Below, piece after piece: positions 29,453 to 39,801 of a DNA stretch of 52,826 nucleotides (its first letter is position 1; every line of letters starts with the position of its first letter). The notes below the pieces were generated by a model. The model ran no database searches and was not told the origin of the DNA. It was given only the letters and a program-made list of their open reading frames with translations. The DNA is taken from assembly GCF_015762685.1 (NCBI RefSeq), contig NZ_PEHF01000032.1:1-52826 (forward strand), given 5' to 3'. This DNA is from Candidatus Symbiopectobacterium sp. 'North America' (GTDB taxonomy: Bacteria; Pseudomonadota; Gammaproteobacteria; Enterobacterales; Enterobacteriaceae). Position numbers and translations under genes: made by a program.

Positions 29453-32170
29453 ATGACAGAAGTGACCATACAATCGCTGGCCGTAGAGATTCAGACTCCG
29501 GTAGACCGCCTGATACAGCAATTTGCTGATGCGGGAATTACCAAGTCTGCATCGGATAACGTGTCCCAGCAGGAAAAAGAGACGCTGCTGGCGCATTTGA
29601 ACCGCGAACGCGGTTCTGCGGCCGGTAAGTTGACTCTGCAACGTAAAACGCGTAGCACCTTGAATATTCAGAGCACTGGAGGAAAAAGTAAATCAGTGCA
29701 GATTGAAGTCCGCAAAAAACGCACGTATGTTCAGCGCGATCTGCTGAACAGTCAGCAGGCTGAAGCAGAAGAGCGTGCACGGCAGGAAGCTGAAGAACTG
29801 GCTCAACGTGAAGCTGAAGAGCATGCCCAACGCGAAGCTGAAGCAAAAGCTCAGCGTGAGGCGGCTGAAAAAGCGAAGCGTGAAGCTGAAGAGCAAGCCA
29901 AGCGAGAGGCCGCTGAAAAAGCCAAGCGTGATGCAGCGGAAAAAGAAAAAGTGAGCAACCAACAAAATACCAGTATGACGAAATCTGTTCCGGCGACAGA
30001 GAAGGCCCGCCGCGAGGCAGAGGCTGCTGAACTGAAGCGTAAAGCTGAAAATGCCGCTCGCCGCAAGGTCGAAGAAGATGCCCGCCGCGTTGCTGAAGAA
30101 GCACGTCGCATGGCGAAAGAAAACGCTGCCAAATGGGCCAGCGAGACGCCGAGCAGTGAAGAAGAGGATAGTACTGACTATCACGTAACCACTTCCCACC
30201 ATGCCCGCGTTGCAGAAGATGAAAACGATCGCGAAGTTGAGAGTAATCCTCGTGGCCGCACCCGCAGCGCCAAAGTCACCAAGCAGAAGAAAGGCAACCG
30301 CCTGTCTGAAAGCAAGGCTGACCGTGAAGAAGCGCGTGCCGCAACTCGCGGTGGCAAAGGTAAACGTAAACCTAGCTCGTTGCAGCAGGGCTTTAACAAG
30401 CCGGTTCAAGCGGTTAACCGTGACGTGATGATCGGCGAAACCATTACCGTTGCCGAGCTGGCGAACAAGATGGCGGTGAAAGGCTCTCAAGTCATCAAGG
30501 CGATGATGAAGCTGGGTGCCATGGCAACCATCAACCAGGTTATCGATCAGGAAACGGCACAATTAGTGGCAGAAGAGATGGGCCACAAGGTCATCCTGCG
30601 TCGCGAAAATGAGCTGGAAGAAGCGGTAATGAGCGACCGTGATACCGGCGTTGCTACGGAAGCGCGCGCACCGGTCGTGACCATTATGGGTCACGTTGAC
30701 CACGGTAAAACCTCTCTGCTGGACTATATCCGCTCCACCAAAGTGGCGGCGGGCGAAGCGGGCGGGATCACCCAGCATATCGGTGCCTACCACGTTGAAA
30801 CTGAAAATGGCATGATCACCTTCCTGGATACCCCGGGTCACGCCGCGTTTACCGCGATGCGTGCACGTGGTGCGCAGGCCACGGATATCGTGGTGCTGGT
30901 GGTTGCTGCCGATGACGGCGTGATGCCGCAGACCATCGAAGCCGTGCAACACGCCAAAGCGGCCAAGGTGCCGGTGGTGGTTGCGGTCAACAAGATTGAC
31001 AAACCAGAAGCCGATCCGGATCGCGTTAAAAATGAACTGACGCAATACGGCATCATCCCTGAGGAGTGGGGTGGCGATTGTCAGTTCGTACCTGTTTCAG
31101 CCAAAGCAGGTACGGGCATTGACGATCTGCTTAACGCGATTCTGCTGCAAGCAGAAGTGCTGGAGCTGACGGCTATCCGTAAAGGTATGGCAAGCGGCGT
31201 GGTCATTGAATCCTTCCTGGACAAAGGCCGTGGCCCGGTAGCAACGGTACTGGTACGCGAAGGTACGCTCAACAAGGGCGATATCGTGCTGTGCGGTTTT
31301 GAGTATGGCCGCGTGCGCGCCATGCGTGATGAGCGGGGTCGTGAAATTACCGAAGCGGGCCCGTCCATTCCGGTAGAAATTCTCGGCATGTCCGGTGTTC
31401 CGGCTGCGGGTGATGAAGCCACCGTGGTGCGTGACGAGAAGAAAGCCCGTGAAGTGGCACTCTATCGTCAAGGTAAGTTCCGCGAAGTGAAACTGGCGCG
31501 TCAGCAAAAATCCAAGCTGGAAAACATGTTCGCCAACATGACCGAAGGCGAAGTGTCCGAACTGAACATCGTGATGAAAGCCGACGTTCAGGGCTCCGTG
31601 GAAGCGATTGCCGATTCGTTGCAGAAACTCTCCACCGACGAAGTGAAAGTGAAAATTGTGGGCTCCGGCGTTGGTGGGATCACCGAAACCGACGCGACGC
31701 TGGCTGCGGCATCCAACGCTATCATTCTGGGCTTCAACGTCCGTGCCGACGCTTCTGCTCGCCGCATTGTCGAAGCGGAAAGTTTGGATCTGCGTTACTA
31801 CTCCGTCATCTATGATCTGATCGACGAAGTGAAGCAGGCGATGAGCGGTATGCTGGCACCGGAATACAAGCAAGAGATCATCGGTCTGGCCGAAGTTCGC
31901 GATGTGTTCAAATCACCGAAGTTTGGCGCAATCGCTGGCTGTATGGTGACGGAAGGTATCGTGAAACGTCACAACCCGATTCGTGTGCTGCGTGAAAACG
32001 TAGTTATCTATGAAGGCGAGCTGGAATCTCTGCGCCGCTTCAAAGATGACGTTAACGAAGTGCGTAACGGCATGGAATGTGGTATCGGTGTTAAGAACTA
32101 CAACGACGTGCGTGTTGGCGATAACATCGAAGTGTTCGAAGTTATCGAGATTAAACGTACTATCGCCTAA
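29453..32170 (+). CDS. infB: Translation initiation factor IF-2
   Basis: 905 residues (E. coli 890). The N-terminal IF2 domain is followed by a long Glu/Ala/Arg/Lys-rich coiled coil (about 105-225). The G domain starts near 400 with [14 protein letters not shown] and NKID motifs, followed by domains II, III and IV. It recruits fMet-tRNA to the 30S subunit; its initiator tRNA substrate is encoded at the head of the same operon. ATG follows AGGAAAGGA. Intact. Confidence 0.98.
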   Translation: MTEVTIQSLAVEIQTPVDRLIQQFADAGITKSASDNVSQQEKETLLAHLNRERGSAAGKLTLQRKTRSTLNIQSTGGKSKSVQIEVRKKRTYVQRDLLNSQQAEAEERARQEAEELAQREAEEHAQREAEAKAQREAAEKAKREAEEQAKREAAEKAKRDAAEKEKVSNQQNTSMTKSVPATEKARREAEAAELKRKAENAARRKVEEDARRVAEEARRMAKENAAKWASETPSSEEEDSTDYHVTTSHHARVAEDENDREVESNPRGRTRSAKVTKQKKGNRLSESKADREEARAATRGGKGKRKPSSLQQGFNKPVQAVNRDVMIGETITVAELANKMAVKGSQVIKAMMKLGAMATINQVIDQETAQLVAEEMGHKVILRRENELEEAVMSDRDTGVATEARAPVVTIMGHVDHGKTSLLDYIRSTKVAAGEAGGITQHIGAYHVETENGMITFLDTPGHAAFTAMRARGAQATDIVVLVVAADDGVMPQTIEAVQHAKAAKVPVVVAVNKIDKPEADPDRVKNELTQYGIIPEEWGGDCQFVPVSAKAGTGIDDLLNAILLQAEVLELTAIRKGMASGVVIESFLDKGRGPVATVLVREGTLNKGDIVLCGFEYGRVRAMRDERGREITEAGPSIPVEILGMSGVPAAGDEATVVRDEKKAREVALYRQGKFREVKLARQQKSKLENMFANMTEGEVSELNIVMKADVQGSVEAIADSLQKLSTDEVKVKIVGSGVGGITETDATLAAASNAIILGFNVRADASARRIVEAESLDLRYYSVIYDLIDEVKQAMSGMLAPEYKQEIIGLAEVRDVFKSPKFGAIAGCMVTEGIVKRHNPIRVLRENVVIYEGELESLRRFKDDVNEVRNGMECGIGVKNYNDVRVGDNIEVFEVIEIKRTIA

Positions 32171-32222
32171 CCTGTCAGGGTAGGACGAGACGCGCAACGT
32201 TTGCACGTCGTATTGACTTATA

Positions 32223-32247
32223 GGGGGCCTAGGGCCCCCCTGATTTT
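32223..32247 (+). terminator. GC-rich hairpin between infB and rbfA
   Basis: GGGGGC-CTAGG-GCCCCC followed by TGATTTTT. Likely a partial terminator or processing site, since rbfA and truB have no obvious separate promoter. Confidence 0.5.
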
Positions 32248-32264
32248 TCCTTGAGGACTCGATT

Positions 32265-32666
32265 ATGGCTAGAGAATTCAGTCGCACTCAGCGCGTGTCG
32301 CAAGAGATGCAGAAAGAAATCGCCATTATTCTTCAGCGTGAAGTGAAGGATCCGCGCATTGGCATGGCGACGGTTTCTGGTGTCGATCTGTCACGCGATT
32401 TGACGTATGCCAAGGTATTTGTGACGTTTCTGAACGATAACGAACCTGAGCAAGTAAAAGTGGGCATCAAGGCATTGCAGGATGCCTCCGGTTTTATTCG
32501 TGTACTGCTCGGTAAGGCAATGCGTTTGCGCGTGGTGCCGGAATTGACTTTCGCCTACGACAACTCGTTGGTGGAAGGGATGCGGATGTCCAACCTGGTG
32601 ACCAACGTTTTGCGCAATGATGCCGAGAAGCGTTTTGCCAACGGTGACGACGATCGGGAGGATTGA
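32265..32666 (+). CDS. rbfA: Ribosome-binding factor A
   Basis: 133 residues, full length. KH-like cold-shock protein binding 30S precursors near helix 1 of 16S rRNA. The start [20 protein letters not shown] is the family signature, and the C-terminal acidic tail NGDDDRED is usual. Its TGA overlaps the truB ATG by one base, so the two are translationally coupled. Confidence 0.97.
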   Translation: MAREFSRTQRVSQEMQKEIAIILQREVKDPRIGMATVSGVDLSRDLTYAKVFVTFLNDNEPEQVKVGIKALQDASGFIRVLLGKAMRLRVVPELTFAYDNSLVEGMRMSNLVTNVLRNDAEKRFANGDDDRED

Positions 32667-33610
32667 TGAGTCGTCCTCGTCGTCGCGGCCGTGATATCCA
32701 CGGCGTATTATTGCTGGATAAACCGCAAGGCGCGTCATCCAATGACGTGCTGCAAAAGGTAAAACGCATTTTTAATGCCAACCGTGCTGGACACACCGGT
32801 GCGCTGGATCCGCTGGCTACCGGGATGCTGCCGATCTGCCTGGGCGAAGCCACCAAGTTCTCTCAGTATTTGCTGGATTCGGATAAGCGTTACCGGGTAA
32901 TTGCTCGTCTGGGGCAGCGTACCGACACCTCCGATGCCGATGGAAATGTGGTGGAAACGCGCGCGGTGACGCTTACCGCGCAGGCGTTGGCAGAGGCACT
33001 GGAACGTTTTCGTGGCACCACGCAGCAGGTGCCATCGATGTATTCTGCGTTGAAGCATCAGGGCCGCCCGCTATACGAGTATGCGCGTCAGGGGATCACG
33101 GTCCCGCGTGAAGCGCGCGATATTACCGTGTATGAACTGCTGTTTATTCGTCACGATGGGGATGAGTTGGAGCTGGAAATTCACTGTTCCAAAGGCACCT
33201 ACATTCGTACCATCATTGACGATCTCGGTGAAATGCTCGGCTGTGGTGCCCATGTGACTTATCTGCGTCGCGTGCAGGTTGCCACTTATCCGGCAGAGCG
33301 CATGGTCACATTAGATCAACTGCAAGCCCTGTTGGCGAAGGTGCAAGCGGAAGGGCAATCCTTTGAAGCGGTTCTGGATCCGCTGCTGATGCCGATGGAC
33401 AGCCCGGTCAGCAATTATCCTGAGGTGAATCTGCCGCCAGCCGTGGCGGGTTATCTTAAACTCGGGCAGGCTGTTGCGGCGGCTAACGCCCCCGCTGAAG
33501 GGATGGTGCGCATCACCGAAGGTGACGCCCATGCGTTCATTGGTATGGGGATTATCGATGATGCTGGACGTGTGGCACCCAAGCGTCTGGTGGTCGAATT
33601 CTCGGAATAA
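32666..33610 (+). CDS. truB: tRNA pseudouridine(55) synthase TruB
   Basis: 314 residues, same as E. coli. The catalytic Asp is in [15 protein letters not shown] at about residue 48. The conserved KRYRV and [10 protein letters not shown] segments and the C-terminal PUA-like domain are present. Makes pseudouridine 55 in the T-loop of tRNAs. ATG at 32666 overlaps the rbfA stop; a TTG three bases earlier is in frame but unnecessary. Confidence 0.97.
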   Translation: MSRPRRRGRDIHGVLLLDKPQGASSNDVLQKVKRIFNANRAGHTGALDPLATGMLPICLGEATKFSQYLLDSDKRYRVIARLGQRTDTSDADGNVVETRAVTLTAQALAEALERFRGTTQQVPSMYSALKHQGRPLYEYARQGITVPREARDITVYELLFIRHDGDELELEIHCSKGTYIRTIIDDLGEMLGCGAHVTYLRRVQVATYPAERMVTLDQLQALLAKVQAEGQSFEAVLDPLLMPMDSPVSNYPEVNLPPAVAGYLKLGQAVAAANAPAEGMVRITEGDAHAFIGMGIIDDAGRVAPKRLVVEFSE

Positions 33611-33627
33611 GGCTTACCGTGTCTGCC

Positions 33628-33656
33628 TTGCGATCGGCCATGGCTGAGAGTAGAAT
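33628..33656 (+). promoter_or_regulatory. rpsO promoter
   Basis: TTGCGA at 33628-33633 and TAGAAT at 33651-33656 separated by 17 bases, about 90 bases before rpsO. Confidence 0.7.
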
Positions 33657-33744
33657 GGCTCGGCCTATTTTTAATAGGTTACATAGGTCGCTGAATTAGA
33701 GATCGGCACCTGTTTTTTTATCTATACTGTTTTGGAGTATTACA

Positions 33745-34014
33745 ATGTCTCTAAGCGTTGAAGCTAAAGCAAAAATCGTCGCAGAATTCGGTCGTGGCAC
33801 TAACGACAGTGGTTCTACCGAAGTGCAGGTTGCTCTGTTGACCGCGCAGATTAACCACCTGCAAGGCCACTTCTCCGAGCACAAAAAGGATCACCACAGC
33901 CGTCGTGGTCTGCTGCGTATGGTTTCTCAGCGCCGTAAGCTGCTGGACTACCTGAAGCGTAAAGATGTAGCGCGTTATGCTACCCTGATCGAGCGTCTGG
34001 GTCTGCGTCGCTAA
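33745..34014 (+). CDS. rpsO: 30S ribosomal protein S15
   Basis: 89 residues, full length. The four-helix S15 fold contains the rRNA-binding residues of [20 protein letters not shown]. Binds the central domain of 16S rRNA. The preceding leader is where S15 represses its own translation in E. coli; CCTATT/AATAGG (33664-33678) is a candidate leader stem. Followed by a strong terminator and then pnp. Confidence 0.98.
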   Translation: MSLSVEAKAKIVAEFGRGTNDSGSTEVQVALLTAQINHLQGHFSEHKKDHHSRRGLLRMVSQRRKLLDYLKRKDVARYATLIERLGLRR

Positions 34015-34032
34015 TCTGGCGAGTTTCAGTGG

Positions 34033-34056
34033 AAAGGGGCCTCATAGGGCCCCTTT
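34033..34056 (+). terminator. Terminator after rpsO
   Basis: AAAGGGGCC pairs with GGCCCCTTT around a short loop. In E. coli the rpsO terminator is leaky and lets part of the transcripts enter pnp. Confidence 0.8.
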
Positions 34057-34128
34057 CTTCTAGAAAGTGCTTGCAAAACAGAGTAATGTATTACCGACTT
34101 TGTCGTCGCCGTTCGCTACAGAGGTTCG

Positions 34129-34201
34129 CGCGGCTAATGAGAAACTTTATGTCTCTTTCTGGACTGGTTCCAGCCTGACGTGAAGGTTGTCATTAGTCGC
34201 G
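34129..34201 (+). promoter_or_regulatory. pnp leader hairpin (RNase III site type)
   Basis: A 12-bp stem, CGCGGCTAATGA (34129-34140) with TCATTAGTCGCG (34190-34201), encloses a structured 49-base loop. It lies about 110 bases before the pnp start. In E. coli such a hairpin is cut by RNase III and lets PNPase repress its own synthesis. Confidence 0.7.
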
Positions 34202-34314
34202 AGGATGTAGTGAGATGGTTTGTAATCAACGGGGAGACGCTGTACCGAACACAACGACATCGGCTGGTATCTGGTAAACCCGAGAATGATAAACCCTGAG
34301 TAAAGGATATTATT

Positions 34315-36438
34315 TTGCTAAATCCTATCGTACGTAAGTTTCAATACGGTCAGAATACCGTTACGCTCGAAACGGGCATGATGGCACGTCAGGCCACTGC
34401 TGCCGTTATGGTCAGCATGGATGACACCGCAGTTTTCGTGACCGTTGTCGGGGCGAAAAATGCCAAACCAGGTCAGGACTTTTTCCCGCTGACTGTTAAC
34501 TATCAAGAGCGTACTTACGCTGCGGGCCGCTTCCCTGGTGGGTTCTTCCGTCGTGAAGGTCGTCCGAGCGAAGGCGAAACCCTGATTTCTCGTCTGATCG
34601 ACCGCTCAATCCGTCCTCTGTTCGCTGATGGCTTTGTCAATGAAGTGCAGGTTATCGCAACGGTGGTTTCTGTAAATCCGCAGATCAACCCAAATATCGT
34701 AGCAATGATCGGTGCGTCTGCGGCGCTGAGCCTGTCTGCTCTGCCTTTTAATGGACCGATTGGTGCTGCCCGTGTTGGTTACATCAACGACCAGTTTGTG
34801 CTAAACCCGACCATCGACGAACTGAAACAGAGCCGTCTGGATCTGGTGGTTGCCGGTACGCAGGGCGCGGTACTGATGGTGGAATCCGAAGCGGATCTGC
34901 TGAGCGAAGATCAAATGTTGGGTGCCGTGGTGTTTGGTCACGAGCAGCAACAGGTGGTTATCGACAACATCAATGAACTGATGAAAGAAGCCGGTAAACC
35001 GCGTTGGGATTGGCAGGCACCTGCCGTTAACGTTGCGCTGCTGGATCGCGTGAAAGCTCTGTCTGAGACGCGTCTGGGCGATGCGTACCGTATCACCGAG
35101 AAGCAAGAGCGTTACGCGCAGATCGACGTTATCAAATCTGAGGTTAGCGCTGAATTGCTGGCTGCTGATGATTCTCTGGACGCCAATGAAATTCAGGACA
35201 TTCTGGGCAGCATCGAGAAAAATGTAGTGCGCAGCCGCGTACTGCGTGGCGAACCGCGTATCGATGGCCGTGAAAAAGACATGATCCGTGCGCTGGATGT
35301 GCGTACTGGTGTGCTGCCGAGAACCCATGGTTCTGCGCTGTTCACCCGTGGTGAAACTCAGGCGCTGGTAACGGCAACGCTGGGTACCGAGCGTGATGCA
35401 CAGAACATTGATGGATTGACTGGTGAAACCACCGATCGCTTCCTGCTGCACTACAACTTCCCTCCGTACTCTGTGGGTGAAACCGGTATGGTTGGCTCGC
35501 CGAAGCGTCGTGAAATTGGTCACGGTCGTCTGGCGAAACGTGGTGTTCTGGCTGTGATGCCTACCGCCGCTCAGTTCCCGTACACGGTGCGTGTGGTTTC
35601 TGAAATCACAGAATCCAACGGTTCTTCTTCCATGGCTTCCGTCTGTGGTGCTTCTTTGGCGCTGATGGATGCAGGCGTGCCGATCAAAGCCGCCGTTGCG
35701 GGTATCGCGATGGGTCTGGTGAAAGAAGGCGATAACTTTGTGGTGCTGTCCGACATCCTGGGTGACGAAGATCACTTGGGCGATATGGATTTCAAAGTGT
35801 CCGGTAGCCGCGAAGGCGTTACAGCACTGCAAATGGATATCAAAATTGAAGGTATCACCCGCGAAATCATGCAGGTTGCTCTGAATCAGGCCAAAGGTGC
35901 ACGTCTGCACATTCTGGGCGTGATGGAACAGGCCATCGGCGCGCCGCGTGGCGATATTTCTCAGTTTGCACCGCGAATCCACACCATCAAGATCAACGTC
36001 GACAAGATCAAGGACGTGATCGGTAAAGGTGGTTCAGTGATCCGTGCGTTGACTGAAGAGACGGGCACCACTATCGAGATCGAAGATGACGGTACGGTGA
36101 AAATTGCCGCAACCGACGGCGAAAAAGCGCGTCATGCCATTCGTCGTATCGAAGAGATCACCGCAGAAATCGAAGTAGGTCGTGTCTACCAAGGTAAGGT
36201 AACGCGCATCGTTGACTTCGGCGCGTTCGTTGCGATTGGCGGCGGCAAAGAAGGTCTGGTACACATCTCTCAAATCGCTGACAAGCGCGTTGAGAAAGTG
36301 ACTGACTACCTGCAAATGGGTCAGGAAGTTCCGGTTAAAGTACTGGAAGTTGACCGTCAGGGCCGTGTACGTTTGAGTATCAAGGAAGCAACTGCTCAGT
36401 CTCAGGATGCTGCTACAGCGCCTTCTGAGGAAGAATAA
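34315..36438 (+). CDS. pnp: Polyribonucleotide nucleotidyltransferase (PNPase)
   Basis: 707 residues. Two RNase PH-like core domains (about 1-225 and 310-545), then KH ([18 protein letters not shown], about 565-582) and S1 (about 620-690) RNA-binding domains. Phosphorolytic 3'-5' exonuclease of the degradosome. It starts with TTG, as in E. coli, after AAAGGA. One oddity: the first core domain reads [11 protein letters not shown] where most relatives have DRPIRPLFP. Intact otherwise. Confidence 0.98.
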   Translation: MLNPIVRKFQYGQNTVTLETGMMARQATAAVMVSMDDTAVFVTVVGAKNAKPGQDFFPLTVNYQERTYAAGRFPGGFFRREGRPSEGETLISRLIDRSIRPLFADGFVNEVQVIATVVSVNPQINPNIVAMIGASAALSLSALPFNGPIGAARVGYINDQFVLNPTIDELKQSRLDLVVAGTQGAVLMVESEADLLSEDQMLGAVVFGHEQQQVVIDNINELMKEAGKPRWDWQAPAVNVALLDRVKALSETRLGDAYRITEKQERYAQIDVIKSEVSAELLAADDSLDANEIQDILGSIEKNVVRSRVLRGEPRIDGREKDMIRALDVRTGVLPRTHGSALFTRGETQALVTATLGTERDAQNIDGLTGETTDRFLLHYNFPPYSVGETGMVGSPKRREIGHGRLAKRGVLAVMPTAAQFPYTVRVVSEITESNGSSSMASVCGASLALMDAGVPIKAAVAGIAMGLVKEGDNFVVLSDILGDEDHLGDMDFKVSGSREGVTALQMDIKIEGITREIMQVALNQAKGARLHILGVMEQAIGAPRGDISQFAPRIHTIKINVDKIKDVIGKGGSVIRALTEETGTTIEIEDDGTVKIAATDGEKARHAIRRIEEITAEIEVGRVYQGKVTRIVDFGAFVAIGGGKEGLVHISQIADKRVEKVTDYLQMGQEVPVKVLEVDRQGRVRLSIKEATAQSQDAATAPSEEE

Positions 36439-36460
36439 CAGCCGTTTTGCTGTTGTTTTG

Positions 36461-36484
36461 CAACTCCCCGCTCAGGCGGGGAGT
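36461..36484 (+). terminator. Terminator after pnp
   Basis: AACTCCCCGC-TCAG-GCGGGGAGTT, a perfect 10-bp stem. The following T content is low, so it may also protect the 3' end. Confidence 0.75.
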
Positions 36485-36569
36485 TGGGCATTTTGTGAGG
36501 CACGGATAGCCTTACATTGAGCGTGCCGGGACAGGATGTTCATCCAATGTTTGTCTTCGGGAGTGGGAA

Positions 36570-37454
36570 ATGAAGCCTTTCTTACTCTGGTGTTATGTTG
36601 CGACAGCACTTATGCTGGCAGGATGCAGCAACACGGATTGGCGTAAAAACGCGGTATTGGCAATTCCAGTGCAGCCTGATTTACAGCAGGAAGTCATTTT
36701 GGCGCGCATGGAACAAATTCTTGCCAGTCGGGCGTTAACCGATGACGAACGCGCACAGCTATTATATGAGCGCGGAGTGCTGTATGATAGTCTCGGACTG
36801 AGAGCGTTAGCGCGTAATGATTTTTCACAGGCGCTATCAATCCGTCCGGATATGCCGGAAGTGTTTAACTATCTCGGCATTTATTTAACGAAGGCAGGCA
36901 ATTTTGATGCTGCCTATGAAGCGTTTGATTCTGTACTAGAGCTTGATCCAACTTACAATTATGCGCGTTTGAACCGGGGCATCGCCTTGTATTATGGCGG
37001 TCGTTACCTGTTAGCGCAGGATGATCTGTTGGCGTTTTATCGAGACGATTCGAACGATCCTTTCCGTACGTTATGGCTGTATTTGGCTGAGCGGGAGATA
37101 GATCCCAATGCTGCCAAGGCCGCGCTGAAGAAGCGTTATGACAGTGCAGAAAGAGGTCCTTGGGGATGGAATATTGTCGAATTCTACCTGGGCAACATCA
37201 GTGAAGCTGTGCTGATGGAGCGCCTGAAGGCAGAAGCAACGGATAACACTTCGCTCGCTGAGCATCTCAGTGAAACTGACTTCTATTTAGGTAAGCACTA
37301 CCTAAGTCTGGGGGACAAGAACAACGCCATGGCGCTGTTCAAGCTGACGGTTGCCAACAACGTACATAACTTTGTTGAGCACCGCTATGCATTGTTGGAA
37401 TTGGCATTGTTAGGCCAAAAGCAAGACGACCTATCAGGATCGGACCAGCAATAG
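36570..37454 (+). CDS. nlpI: Outer-membrane lipoprotein NlpI
   Basis: 294 residues. Lipobox LMLAGC with Cys at 19, then TPR repeats (about 60-165 and 230-275; [20 protein letters not shown] is the clearest). NlpI acts as an adaptor that brings peptidoglycan hydrolases such as MepS to the protease Prc. Same length and place as in E. coli, between pnp and deaD. Confidence 0.97.
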   Translation: MKPFLLWCYVATALMLAGCSNTDWRKNAVLAIPVQPDLQQEVILARMEQILASRALTDDERAQLLYERGVLYDSLGLRALARNDFSQALSIRPDMPEVFNYLGIYLTKAGNFDAAYEAFDSVLELDPTYNYARLNRGIALYYGGRYLLAQDDLLAFYRDDSNDPFRTLWLYLAEREIDPNAAKAALKKRYDSAERGPWGWNIVEFYLGNISEAVLMERLKAEATDNTSLAEHLSETDFYLGKHYLSLGDKNNAMALFKLTVANNVHNFVEHRYALLELALLGQKQDDLSGSDQQ

Positions 37455-37490
37455 CTGACGAACGTAATCAGCCGGGAACCACTGTTTCCA

Positions 37491-37516
37491 TCGCCTTAAC
37501 GGGCGAGGGCTTTTTT
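37491..37516 (+). terminator. Weak terminator after nlpI
   Basis: TCGCC/GGCGA stem followed by GGGC and six T. Confidence 0.45.
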
Positions 37517-37557
37517 GTTCGTTTTTTAATCTAATTTGAGCCGGTTCACACTTTTCA

Positions 37558-37644
37558 ATGAAAATGACTGAGTATTTTCTCGACAAATTACGTGTAAACT
37601 GGCCGCCATTTCACTATGAGGCACGTTTACATGGCAGAGTTTGA
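37558..37644 (+). CDS. Small ORF upstream of deaD (YrbN-like)
   Basis: 28 codons ([18 protein letters not shown] and ten more) overlapping the first 14 bases of deaD in another frame. E. coli has a short translated ORF, yrbN, at this place. Position and overlap suggest a leader peptide coupled to deaD. The ribosome site is poor, and I cannot confirm homology from memory of the sequence alone. Confidence 0.45.
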   Translation: MKMTEYFLDKLRVNWPPFHYEARLHGRV

Positions 37645-39526
37645 AACCTCTTTTGCTGACCTGGGGCTGTCCGCTCCTATTTTGAATGCACTGTCGGATC
37701 AGGGATATGAGAAACCCTCTCCCATCCAGGCAGAATGTATTCCTCATTTGCTTAATGGCCGCGACGTGCTGGGTATGGCCCAGACCGGTAGCGGCAAGAC
37801 AGCAGCGTTTTCATTACCGCTGCTGCACAATATCAAGCCTGAACTGAAAGCGCCGCAAATGCTGGTGCTGGCACCGACCCGTGAGTTGGCGGTGCAGGTG
37901 GCTGAAGCTTGTAATGATTTCTCTAAACACATGCACGGTGTGAGTGTGGTAGCGCTCTATGGCGGCCAGCGCTATGACGTTCAATTGCGTGCACTGCGCC
38001 AGGGTGCGCAAATTGTGGTCGGTACGCCGGGACGTCTGCTGGATCACCTGAAACGCGGTACGCTGGATCTCTCCAACCTGAGCGGTCTGGTACTGGATGA
38101 AGCTGACGAAATGTTGCGTATGGGCTTCATTGACGATGTCGAAAGCATCATGGCCCAGATCCCGGCTCAGCACCAAACGGCACTGTTCTCGGCAACCATG
38201 CCGGAAGCGATTCGCCGTATTACGAGCCGCTTTATGAAAGATCCGCAGGAAGTGCGCATTCAATCAAGCGTGACGACGCGCCCGGATATCAGCCAGAGCT
38301 ACTGGACTGTGCACGGCATGCGTAAGAACGAAGCGCTGGTACGTTTCCTGGAAGCGGAAGACTTTGACGCTGCTATCATTTTCGTGCGTACCAAGAACGC
38401 CACGCTGGAAGTGGCTGAAGCCCTGGAGCGTAGCGGGTACAACAGCGCGGCGCTGAATGGTGACATGAATCAGCCTCTGCGTGAGCAGACGCTGGAGCGC
38501 TTGAAAGATGGTCGTCTGGATATTCTGATCGCCACCGACGTTGCGGCACGCGGTCTGGATGTGGAACGTATCAGTCTGGTGGTGAACTACGATATTCCTA
38601 TGGATGCCGAATCCTACGTGCACCGTATTGGCCGTACTGGCCGCGCTGGTCGTGCAGGTCGTGCATTACTGTTCGTGGAAAACCGTGAACGTCGCCTGCT
38701 GCGCAACGTTGAACGCACCATGAAGCTGACGATCCCTGAAGTCGATTTGCCGAACGTTGAACTGTTAGGCGAGCGCCGTCTGGCGAAGTTTGCCGCCAAA
38801 GTGCAGTCACAACTGGAAAGCAGCGATCTGGATATGTACCGTGCGTTACTGGCTAAACTGCAACCGGCTGAAGAGCTGGATATCGAAACGCTGGCGGCTG
38901 CATTGTTGAAAATGGCGCAAGGTGAACGTCCGCTGATCCTGCCATCAGAACCGGTGATCGAGCGTCGTCCGCGCCGCGAATTCCGCGATCGTGATGATCG
39001 TAATGACCGCGGCGATCGTCTCCCGGGTCATGATGGCGATCGTCCGCAGCGCCGTGAGCGTCGTGATGTAGGTGAGATGCAACTGTATCGCATCGAAGTG
39101 GGTCGTGATGATGGTGTTGAAGTTCGCCACATCGTTGGTGCCATTGCCAACGAAGGGGATATCAGCAGCCGTTACATTGGCAACATCAAGCTGTTCGCAT
39201 CGCACTCCACCATCGAATTGCCGAAGGGAATGCCGGGCGATCTGCTGACGCATTTTACCCGCACGCGCATCCTGAACAAGCCGATGAACATGCAACTGAT
39301 CGGTGATGCACAGCCGTTCGAACGTCGTGAGCGCAGCGACAGTCGTGGCGCACCGCGTTCTGGCGCTGGCGATCGTCGTGACGGTGGCCGTCGTTCATTA
39401 GGTGGGCAGGGTGATGCTCGTCGTGAAGGTCAGGGTGAACGTCGCGAACGCAATTTCAACCGTGATGGTCAACGCAGTGAAGGTCAACGCGCTCCGCGCC
39501 GCCGTCCTGCTGATATTGGCCAATAA
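37631..39526 (+). CDS. deaD: ATP-dependent RNA helicase DeaD (CsdA)
   Basis: 631 residues from the ATG at 37631 ([12 protein letters not shown]). Walker [13 protein letters not shown] box LDEADEM, motif III SAT and motif [13 protein letters not shown] are present. An RNA-binding domain (about 480-560) and a basic Arg/Gly/Asp-rich tail follow. Cold-shock helicase for 50S assembly and mRNA decay. The in-frame ATG 15 bases upstream is less likely. Intact. Confidence 0.97.
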   Translation: MAEFETSFADLGLSAPILNALSDQGYEKPSPIQAECIPHLLNGRDVLGMAQTGSGKTAAFSLPLLHNIKPELKAPQMLVLAPTRELAVQVAEACNDFSKHMHGVSVVALYGGQRYDVQLRALRQGAQIVVGTPGRLLDHLKRGTLDLSNLSGLVLDEADEMLRMGFIDDVESIMAQIPAQHQTALFSATMPEAIRRITSRFMKDPQEVRIQSSVTTRPDISQSYWTVHGMRKNEALVRFLEAEDFDAAIIFVRTKNATLEVAEALERSGYNSAALNGDMNQPLREQTLERLKDGRLDILIATDVAARGLDVERISLVVNYDIPMDAESYVHRIGRTGRAGRAGRALLFVENRERRLLRNVERTMKLTIPEVDLPNVELLGERRLAKFAAKVQSQLESSDLDMYRALLAKLQPAEELDIETLAAALLKMAQGERPLILPSEPVIERRPRREFRDRDDRNDRGDRLPGHDGDRPQRRERRDVGEMQLYRIEVGRDDGVEVRHIVGAIANEGDISSRYIGNIKLFASHSTIELPKGMPGDLLTHFTRTRILNKPMNMQLIGDAQPFERRERSDSRGAPRSGAGDRRDGGRRSLGGQGDARREGQGERRERNFNRDGQRSEGQRAPRRRPADIGQ

Positions 39527-39563
39527 AAATCACATTAGGTGATCGGTGTATTGGCTTATCCTT

Positions 39564-39588
39564 GAGGCGAAGCTCAGCACTTCGCTTC
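39564..39588 (+). terminator. Hairpin after deaD
   Basis: GAGGCGAAG/CTTCGCTTC, 9 bp with one G-T pair, 37 bases past the deaD stop; no T-run follows. Confidence 0.35.
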
Positions 39589-39801
39589 TAAGAATAAAAT
39601 AGTCCTTTACATAACTTTTACCCTTGTATTTTTTTTGACTCACCGGCTGAACTTAATTTTGTTTTAAGGTTTTAAAGGGATAGTCCAACTCTTCGACGTA
39701 GTTATTGCGGTGCCGGAAGAGAGGTACTAAAAAAATAGACCTCATTAAAGTAGTGCTATTTGGCTCTGCATAAAAAATAACAACGTTGTGTGGAATTAAA
39801 T

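Noticed and set aside
34801..35982. 393-codon minus-strand frame inside pnp
   Set aside because: Antisense of a fully conserved essential gene; composition is that of a shadow frame rich in His, Arg and Thr.
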